Positions 56,713 to 64,000 of a stretch of 64,000 nucleotides of DNA are shown here, piece by piece. Under the pieces are notes generated by a model that was not told the origin of the DNA, did no database searches, and saw only the letters and a program-made list of their open reading frames with translations. Numbering within the stretch: the stretch's first letter is position 1; every line of letters starts with the position of its first letter. The stretch is from the NCBI GenBank assembly GCA_963971575.1, contig OZ020624.1, positions 8,366,903 to 8,430,902 of the forward strand. Direction: 5' to 3'. A program made the translations under genes and the position numbers. The DNA comes from Liopterus haemorrhoidalis. Taxonomy: Eukaryota > Arthropoda > Insecta > Coleoptera > Dytiscidae.

Positions 56713-57144
56713 ACTTCACATAATTTTGTCTTAGTACCCATTTTTCGTTTCTACATGTTCCAAGTGAATGTAAGACAAAATTCACAAAAAAAATCTCTCT
56801 GCCTGTCTGATATGCTTTTTTTCTATGGGTTTATTTATCTGACATTCAAAAAACAAGAGCTATATATATTTTCTCGTAATTTAATGTCATGACAGAGTGA
56901 AACCAGGTTTCGAGCCTATGATATGGCATCTTAAAATTTGAAGTTAAGAGGCGAATGTAGCCACCTCCAAAGTCCATCGCTGCACGCGGGGTGCGGTGGC
57001 GAGAAGTCGTATTACGTCATTGGGGGAGTGACCAAAGTGGAAGTAGCTTACAGGGAGAGGGAAAAGTGCTAATATTTATAAATCAACCTGTATTTTTGGG
57101 AATCATAAAATATAGATTAAATATATTCGAATCAATTTGATTTT
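56366..57144 (+). repeat. 61-bp direct repeat pair
   Basis: 56366-56426 and 57084-57144 are practically identical (CAACCTGTATTTTTGGGAAT to CGAATCAATTTGATTTT). One copy is inside M2-c at a place where M2-a has different sequence; the other lies outside it. Confidence 0.85.
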
Positions 57145-58840
57145 TTTTTTAATTTCAAGATATGAAAGAAAATATCAAAATTTTAATAAGTAAATAAGTA
57201 AATAAATTTTAATAAAAAATATAGTAAATAAATTAAATATTTTAATAAGTTTAAATTTGTATTTTGATTTATTTTTAATTTTCAATTTTACAGTGCTATA
57301 CTTTTTTCAATTTCACATGACTGTTACTCAGTAAATGAATAAAAATTACAAACGTTAACACTTAACCACTCTATATTGTAATTTTATCTTTAAAATAAGC
57401 TCTTGTATGTGAAAAGTGATTAATATTTATTACCAATTCTGATTTTACAGATAATTTTGTAGAAATAATAGTTTTTTTTTTTATCATCAAAAAATTATGT
57501 TAATAATCATAGATTCACTCCTTTAGGGGTTGATTTAACTTTTGGTTAAACTCGATTACAGTATAACAATCCCATACGTTACCATAACAACCATGTTCTG
57601 ACCATTTGGTTATAGTTAACTAAGCTTTCAGAAGCCGGCCATAATTATTTAACTTAATTTTTGGGACCATTTTTTTGTGTCAATATGAATTTGTATTCTA
57701 CCACGGAAAGTCTAAAATAAAACAGGTAAATTTGACGTCACAAACTGTTTTATTCCAAAGATCTTCTGTTACCCATTTTAACCGAATTCAAAGATATGTG
57801 TAGGAAACGAAGGCGGAGCTTAAGACTCCCTCTACTATGATTAGATTAGTTTAAAACCACGCTACCAGATGGATACATCTCTCGATGCTTGTAAATGCCA
57901 GTATTTCATATAAATAGTGTTTCGGTGTGGGCCAAAGAATTGGTGCTAAATATTAATTAATTTTCATAAATAAGGGCTCATTTTAAAGATAAAAGTACAA
58001 TCTATAGGATTCTAGCTATGGAATTTGCAATTGTTATTGATTTACGGAGGAACAGTGATGTGAAGTTAGACAAAGTTTAGGACATTGTAAAACTGAAAAT
58101 TAAAAATAAAACCAAATTTTAACTCTTAAATCCAACGGAGCCAATCTTTATCTTCAAATTTAAAAAAAAAATCAAATTGATCCGACAATATTTGGTTCAA
58201 ATTCTTTGGCCCTTTCAAATGCACGTATCCGTTGAGCGTAACCCAGGTACAGTACGCTCTTAAACGTACACATAAATGTTCAATACTTAAAATGAAATGG
58301 GAACTTTTGTTTTTTACAATTATTTTTATTTTTTACAATTAAGAAAAGTAATTGTTCAAACGAGTTATTTGTAATTTGAAACCTTTTGTGTTCTTCTTTG
58401 GAATTAAGAATAAATTATGGACATTGATGTCCGTATTAGAATAATTTTCTGTGAAATATATGAACAAAGTTCAAACTTATTAAAATGTACATTTATTTGG
58501 GATTCTAATAAAAATATTAAATAAATTTAACGTCTCATTTGAAGCAGTAACATTCAGCATGCTTTAAAAAATCTATAAACTATAAAAATGTAATTATTTC
58601 TAAATTGGAAAAAAAAAGAAGAATTTCATGGCGCAAATACCAAAATTTTAATTTGAACAAATTTGATACAAATCGGTTATATGCATTGTTTTCAAGTATC
58701 TACGAGTCTGCCAAAACTAAATTTGAGTTTAAAGTTTTTCTGTTAGACAAATTGAAAGAAAATATTTAAGTTCTTACAATGAACTAAAATTATCATGACT
58801 GGAATGTTTATCTAGCTCATTCTATACAGTGTTGCCAGAT
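56713..58840. other. Unassigned sequence
   Basis: A GC-rich patch at 56980-57050 (CTGCACGCGGGGTGCGGTGG) stands out. Otherwise AT-rich, with no recognised gene or element. Confidence 0.3.
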
Positions 58841-59164
58841 TTAAGGCTTGACAACGTCGACTGAATTGTGCTGGTCTGACAAAGTCGGAATCGTACATTT
58901 TTTGTATAAAAAGTTATATACAAAAACTACTGGCGCGCGCTCTTCACGACAAATCAGTGAACTAAATTTGTATATAAATATACGATCTACCCTCGTATTC
59001 AGACCATTTGTGAAATTTTCTCTGTCATCGCTGCTATATAATCAGGGTGCAAGAGCTCCAAAAAACATGAAAAACGTTTTCAGACCATTCCCCTGGTCTG
59101 AAAACGTCAATTTTGGTTTGACACCGTCCATTGAGTACATAGAATTGGCTTGCATAAGCGGTAA

Positions 59165-59237
<73 letters not shown>
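58841..59237 (+). other. Unknown 129-codon frame ending in an AT microsatellite
   Basis: Starts at 58848 (MTTSTELCWSDKVG). I recognise no domain. The last ~25 codons are (IY)n from the (TA)n tract at 59170-59236, so the frame is partly artefact. A perfect 14-bp hairpin lies in it at 59074-59107. Confidence 0.25.
59074..59107. repeat. Perfect 14-bp inverted repeat
   Basis: ACGTTTTCAGACCA (59074-59087), loop TTCCCC, then its exact complement (59094-59107). It could be a small palindrome, an element junction or an RNA hairpin. Two GC-rich TCAGACCATT-like motifs also occur upstream. Confidence 0.8.
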
Positions 59238-59243
<6 letters not shown>

Positions 59244-59634
59244 TTACTTGCAAATATAAAAAGTATATAAAAATTGTTAATAAAATGTTAAAAAAATAAA
59301 TAGATAAATAGTTATAAAATCAATAATTAAAATACAACATTGAATATGTTTCAATTTAACAGACATTTTTTAATCTTCCTACTTGTTTAGACCGTTAAGT
59401 GTACATGTCGACTAAATGAATATTAATATTTTTAAAAAATATAATGAATTTCCAAATAAAGTCAGTTACAAGATCAATAGATGGCGTTATTAATTGTTTT
59501 TACTTGCCCGACCTTAATATATAATGGGCAAGTATTGTAATCGCGAAAATTTTCGATGTCGAGATTTTGACGGATGACCACGTTTCATGGTCCAGGGAAT
59601 CCAAAAACCTATTTTCGAAGTGCTGTCCGTATGT

Positions 59635-59838
59635 ATGTGTGTCTGTGTGTCTGTGTGTGTGTGTGTGTGTCTGTGTGTCTGTGTGTCTGTGTGTCTGTGT
59701 GTCTGTGTGTCTGTGTGTCTGTGTGTCTGTGTGTCTGTGTGTCTGTGTGTCTGTGTGTCTGTGTGTCTGTGTGTCTGTGTGTCTGTGTGTCTGTGTGTCT
59801 GTGTGTCTGTGTGTCTGTGTGTCTGTGTGTCTGTGTGT
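59635..59838 (+). repeat. (GTGTGTCT)n minisatellite
   Basis: About 24 units of an 8-bp motif with very little variation. It lies at the same place in the element as a much shorter array at 5603-5640. All open frames here are repeat artefacts. Confidence 0.95.
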
Positions 59839-60110
59839 ATACACGATAACTCGAAAACGGTTTAACTTAAAGAGTTCGTTCTGGTACTTAAAAATTCTCC
59901 TAATAATTGGGAAGAACCCTATTGTTTTTTATTAAAATCCGAAACCGGAAACGGAAGTTATTAAACTTTAAAATTTAAAGAAATTCGTAACTAGTAAACC
60001 AAGCCTTGGACAAAAAATTGTATAGAACATAATTTGATGTATTTTTGAAGATTTACCTAGATATTTTTTAAATTAAAAAAAAAAAATATGTATTTTTTTT
60101 ATTATTTTTT

Positions 60111-60752
60111 TTATGGGAGGGCAAGTCTAGCGGAGGTCTTCCTTCGCCACTGGTTTATTACATTATAATATATTTCACTTAAATTTTCTATGTCAGTTTT
60201 CGCATTTATGTTGTTTTTATCTTTTTTTATATAAATCATTTCTAGTAGCAGTCGTTTTGTTAAATTTTTTTCGGTGTTTAGAATTTTAGCATTGGGAAAA
60301 TCAAATTCATGTTTTAAATTATTAGCATGTTCTACTATTGAATTATTACTTCTATTACTGTCTATTTTATTTTTGATAATATTATTTTCGTGTTCTTTTA
60401 GTCTGGTTTTTAAATATCTTTTACTCTGACCAACATATTTAGCTTCACAATTTTTACACGGTATACAATATATAATATTAGATTTTAATTCTTTTTTATC
60501 CCTTTCTTTTAATTGACTATGTAAATTATTTATGGTTTTAAAGTTTTTCATTGCTATATTAATATCATTGTTCGTTAATATTTGTTTTAGTTGTTCAGAT
60601 AGGTTAGGTATATATGGAATTGAGAAATGAATTTTTGTTAAGTTTTCTGTGTTATTTTTATTTAATGAGTTACTATTATATAAAATTCTATGTATAATGC
60701 GTTTAGGGTAATTATGTTGGGTTAGAATAAGTTTAATATCCATTTCATTCAT
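60111..60752 (-). CDS. Penelope-like GIY-YIG endonuclease ORF, partial
   Basis: 213 codons without interruption. IIYCIPCKNC at residues 93-102 with a Cys cluster at 96, 99 and 102, then YVG at 106-108, the conserved Arg in TRLKEH near 117, a SIVEH block at 138-142, and the catalytic-type Glu in LLLEMIYI at 171; then NLSEIYYNVI. These match the C-terminal endonuclease of Penelope-like retroelements. The N-terminal 80 residues resemble the linker after the RT. The last 12 residues (WRRKTSARLALP) come from the repeat shared with 5477-6121. It lacks the RT, so it is a truncated but undamaged copy. Confidence 0.85.
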   Translation of the reverse strand: MNEMDIKLILTQHNYPKRIIHRILYNSNSLNKNNTENLTKIHFSIPYIPNLSEQLKQILTNNDINIAMKNFKTINNLHSQLKERDKKELKSNIIYCIPCKNCEAKYVGQSKRYLKTRLKEHENNIIKNKIDSNRSNNSIVEHANNLKHEFDFPNAKILNTEKNLTKRLLLEMIYIKKDKNNINAKTDIENLSEIYYNVINQWRRKTSARLALP

Positions 60753-60904
60753 AACAACTGATCAGTCGACCAACCAACCTCAAGAGGAATGAGGTCTTCT
60801 GCATGTATATGATTATAGCCGAGTTTAGGTTCTAGCCATACCCACGCCCGAGAGTTACGGACCACCCTAGAATAAATTTAATATTGTTTTTAATTTTTTT
60901 GTGA

Positions 60905-61186
60905 AAATCTGGATGACTTCATATTTAAGCTTTTGACATCAATGGCACGAGTTGATCAACTTTTGGTAAAAATCAGTTAGCTAGTAATGGGAGTTTAATC
61001 ATGTCGGTTTTAAGATTTTTGCGAATATTTCACAATGGAGAAATATTTCGACAAATTTATTTAACAAAAGTTGCTATAAAAGCCACAACTAACAACTTTT
61101 ATTTGAGACATTTTTTGATAAAGCAGCATAAATTAAACAAGTACTTTGAGATGGCGGTCGGTCCTGTGGTGGCCACACCTGATTTT
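60905..61186 (-). mobile_element. M1 repeat element, copy e
   Basis: Minus strand from TCAGGTGTGGCCACCACAGG and ACCGACCGCC (61180-61150) down to TGCCATTGATGTCAAAAGC and ATATGAAGTCATC near 60905. It stops before the (CAGA)n tract. Confidence 0.7.
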
Positions 61187-62033
61187 TTTAAAATAAATTC
61201 AATATTTATTCATTAAAATTACTTAGTAGAAAACTTTTTGACCGGACAAACCCCTTAATAATTCATTTATTTGCCAAATTAATTACAGTTAGGACAAAAA
61301 AATATATAATTATCGACTGTAAATAAATGTACTTAAATTTAAATTCTAACTCTACGTCAGTCTATGAATTACTGAATTGACAAATATTGTAATTATTATA
61401 AGACAATTAATTAATATAAGAGTACAGTTTTATTAATTACGCTGTCATTACTAAGCTAGGCTTGTCGTGATGCCAAGGTAATATAACATGTATAATATAC
61501 AAAATTATCATCGCTGACATACGTGGAGGGATTAGCACTTCAAGAAATAGAAGAAGTTTATTGTCCTTAATTTTAGGATCCAAGCTGAATATGTTTTCTG
61601 AAAGCGTTTTGGTCTCCTTTTCTCTCTCTAGAATGTCATATACGGTAGCAGTATTTAATTGCACACCCCTGTCCAATATTTATAGTAGTAAGAGCATGAA
61701 AGGTGTTTGTTTAAGCTCGCTATGACAAGTAAACAAATCCAATTTAGTTGTTGTGTGAAGCCTAACAGCTTATCTCGTCAGTATAATGAGTAATTTGAGG
61801 TGCACTGGCTTATTGTGCTCACAGCTTATGTTTATGTGTACATATGCACGCAGGCTTTTGTTCTCTATACCACGTTCCAAATAATAGGCATGGATCAAGT
61901 TACATACCTAAAATAAATAAGACGGTATGCGAAATAATTAATTGTGAATGTAGATTTTTATTTGCTCTTAATTTAAGATTGAAGTATGACAGAATATTAA
62001 ATAACTTGGTTTTTTATCTCGGAGAAAGATTGA
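61187..62033. other. Unassigned sequence
   Basis: No gene or repeat recognised; frames at 61437-61676 and 61844-62071 have no domain I know. Confidence 0.3.
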
Positions 62034-62041
62034 TATATAAT

Positions 62042-62298
62042 CAGAGCCGCAGTAAGGAAAACTTGCGCTAGGGGCAAAACTATGTTTTGGCGCCCTTGGC
62101 AAAAAAAGGTGGTCCTCACTTCCCAAAATCCAAGTGATGAGCAAAAAAAAAGGCCCTCACCTCCCAAAATCCAAGTGATGAGTAAAAAAAAGGTCCTCAC
62201 TTTCGCAATGTGGCGCCTCTTAGTCAAGCTCGTCGGCGCCCTTTTCCTTAGTGCGCTAGGGGCCGTCGCCCCATCCGCCCCCCCTTACTGCGGCTCTG
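62042..62298. mobile_element. hAT MITE, CAGAGCCGCAG family, copy 3
   Basis: CAGAGCCGCAGTAAGG to CTTACTGCGGCTCTG with exact 8-bp TSD TATATAAT at 62034-62041 and 62299-62306. Like copy 2 it has tandem AAATCCAAGTGATGAG units. Confidence 0.96.
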
Positions 62299-62657
62299 TA
62301 TATAATACATATCAATTCATTGATAACTGCATCTTGAGTTAAGTTTAATAAGTATGGGCCCATCAAAATGAGTGTCAAGTTAAGCCGGATGTATACTAGC
62401 TGACATACCGGACGATGCTCGGGAGAAAATAATAATTTATCAAAAATATTTTATTTCAGAAAAATAAATGATTGATACACCTAGGATTTTAGTTATTTAA
62501 CTTAAAAACGTTTAATTTGTCAAAATACGAGGGCATATTGAAAACAAATGCCTCCATGGCTATAACTTTATTAGTAATTGATATATGGTTTACATATAAA
62601 TGTGAAAAAATAGTATAAACTGTCCTCTACGCACTGATATATTCACTTTTCCATATA

Positions 62658-63222
62658 GACCGGGAGCTCATGACATTTTTGGTCTCCGATTTCATACAGC
62701 ATGCCTTTTGGAAGAGAGAATATTAACCCTGTGACAACAAAAAAGGGATGGTACTAAACCCCTGCACGCTTTCCGGTCATAGGGAAAATTGCATTCCCAC
62801 TTGCACAAAATTTTTGTGTTTTTCTCTGATTTAATATTGCTTGCCCTTTTGTCAAAAGAAAGTTATAACAAATTTAAAATCTTTTAATTATAGGCATGCT
62901 GTATGAAAACGCGGAAAATCATATTTTTTTATTACAAGATCACATGACCGTTTGAGCCCTTTGAGACCCTCAGAATTGCATGCATATATTTAAAAGACTT
63001 TAAATTTGTTATAACTTTCTTTTGACAAAAGGGCAAGCAATATTAAATCAGAGAAAAGCACAAAAATTTTGTGTTTAAGTGGAAATGCAATTTTCCCTAT
63101 GACCGGAAAGCGTGCAGAGGTTTAGTACCATCCCTTTTTTGTTGTCACAGGGTAAATATTCTCTCCTCCAAAAGGCATGCTGTATGAAATCGGAGACCAA
63201 AAACTGTCATGAGCTCCCGGTC
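62658..63222. mobile_element. Nested TIR element with ~220-bp arms
   Basis: GACCGGGAGCTCATGACA and its complement at 63205-63222; each arm runs inward through CATACAGCATGCCTTTTGGA, the block AGGGATGGTACTAAACC and AGGGCAAGCAATATTAAATC. TA at 62656-62657 and 63223-63224. No ORF. It interrupts the mariner just beyond the C-terminal GDYI codons. Confidence 0.88.
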
Positions 63223-63803
63223 TAATATAATCGCCATTGACAGTAATACATTTACGACAACGTGGTACGAGTTTTTCACGTCCGTCACGGGAAAAGACTG
63301 AAGACTTCCCACGCCACGACTTCCCGTTCCTTAAGCTTTGGAAAGAGGAAACAGTCACAAGGCGCAAAATCTGGGCTATAAGATGGATGAGGTAAAACGT
63401 CATGAAACCCAAGCTTCTCCATTGCTCCGTGCGTTCTCTGACTTGTGTGAGGTCGAGCGTTGACGAATGTGATGTACTTTTTCTTGTGAAATACCCACCC
63501 TGTTGGCTATGTCAGTTTGTTTACACCGTCGATTCTCACGAACCAGTTCATCAACGAGAGCCACCTGCCTTTCACCACATGCAGACACTGGTCGGCCACT
63601 GCGTGCCCGATCATGGACATCCGTTTCAGCAGGACTTGCGTCTTTCACAGTCCTTACCACCTCCTAACAGTACTCACATCAACACACGCCTCACGGTAGA
63701 CGGCACTTAACCTTCGATGGATATCAATGGGCGCTACACCCTCCGCAGTAAGAAATTCAATGACAGCTTGTTGTTTTAACCGCACATCCATGCCGGCCGC
63801 CAT
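63223..63803 (-). pseudogene. Mariner transposase pseudogene
   Basis: Start MAAGMDVRLKQQAVIEFLTA, EACVDVSTVRRW, then a frame break, DRARSGRPVSACGERQVAL and KQTDIANRVGISQEKVHHI (HTH motifs). The middle, with the first catalytic Asp, is deleted. Then HTSQRTHGAMEKLGFHD, PSYSPDFAPCDCFLFPKL with the third Asp, and LVPRCRKCITVNGDYI. A different mariner lineage from the other four copies. Confidence 0.88.
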
Positions 63804-64000
63804 GTTTAGAACTGTCATGCGCAAACGCGATGTTGCTAAGAATCTCCGATAGGAGGACTTATGTACAGATACTTAAGGTAAATGGCAAACCACTTTTGAC
63901 ACGGTCTGGCCCGTCATTATAAAAGTTGTGGCCATGGAGGCATTAGTTTTCAATATGCCCTCGTAGTTTTATGTAGGGTTTTAACAATGTACGATCTCTC

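Larger units (their letters stand above)
59501..60752 (-). mobile_element. Penelope-like element, 5'-truncated
   Basis: Minus-strand order: GIY-YIG ORF (60752-60111), then a 3' region with ACTTGCCC near 60120, an AT-rich body, an 8-bp GTGTGTCT array at 59635-59838, a conserved block with GACCACGTTTCATGGTCC, and the end GGGCAAGT near 59508. The last 32 bases can fold as ACTTGCCC/GGGCAAGT. The RT part upstream of the endonuclease is missing. Confidence 0.75.
62528..63963 (-). mobile_element. Mariner element hosting a long-TIR element
   Basis: CGAGGGCATATTGAAAACAA at the left and TTTTCAATATGCCCTCG at the right; TIR similarity continues through ATGCCTCCATGGC. TA at 62526-62527 and 63964-63965. 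1436 bp, of which 565 bp are the nested element at 62658-63222. Confidence 0.93.

Noticed and set aside
59500..59935. Long Cys/Val- or Thr/His-rich frames across the GTGTGTCT array
   Set aside because: Pure microsatellite translation in all frames.
1..64000. CRISPR array, prokaryotic operon, rRNA or viral gene cluster
   Set aside because: No regularly spaced unique-spacer repeats, no ribosome-binding-site-spaced ORFs, no rRNA motifs and no viral capsid or polymerase frames were seen on either strand.

Overview
This window reads as AT-rich nuclear DNA of an arthropod, most likely an insect. The evidence is tRNA-derived SINEs with A/B-box heads, several DD34D mariner lineages, ZMYM1-like hAT transposases, Penelope-like and non-LTR retroelement remnants, and (GTCT)n-bearing repeats. 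There are no bacterial-style operons, no rRNA or functional tRNA genes, no CRISPR, and I could not recognise any single-copy host exon. The order of the insect cannot be fixed from the sequence alone. All family names come from motif recognition by eye.

Almost everything identifiable is transposable-element sequence, and the insertions are deeply nested. Region by region: 1-1067 is a long-TIR element holding a (CAGA)n repeat. 2.4-6.4 kb has hAT ends, a (GTCT)n TIR element with a tRNA-like module, a mariner pseudogene split by a SINE (exact 12-bp TSD), a Penelope-type 3' repeat and a second SINE. 6.5-11.2 kb has two CAGAG-type hAT MITEs around a self-nested 'CCCAGCAAAC' element (family E). 12.6-15.7 kb has a head-to-head Harbinger-like MITE pair and smaller MITEs. 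16.3-18.8 kb has hAT relics and a MITE. 19.2-21.3 kb is a hAT element inserted in a mariner end and itself carrying an inverted MITE pair. 21.4-25.7 kb has a TIR element with a 300-bp tandem duplication, a deleted mariner and a fold-back element. 25.7-28.7 kb has a hAT and another mariner. 29.6-32.0 kb has a (CAGA)n element with three nested insertions, then a pogo-like element. 32.4-36.7 kb has a pogo-like element with a LINE 3' end inside it, an RT pseudogene, and a hAT with a dimerisation domain. 37-38.8 kb has an ATCGAT-rich element. 39.5-42.8 kb is a second self-nested E composite. 43.4-45.1 kb has MITEs.

45316-51225 is the most informative locus: a hAT element with an exact 8-bp TSD whose ZMYM1-like transposase is interrupted by three different elements, one of which is a second hAT with its own exact 8-bp TSD and its own insertion. 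52.8-64 kb has a 606-bp mariner derivative, further (GTCT)n elements, AT microsatellites, a Penelope-like GIY-YIG ORF with its 3' region, another CAGAG hAT MITE, and a mariner with a nested long-TIR element.

No functional transposase or host gene is evident. The value of the window is its layered insertion record, the repeated occurrence of same-family elements as inverted pairs, and several families (E, and the tRNA-like/(GTCT)n TIR family) that do not fit cleanly into a named superfamily from the visible sequence.
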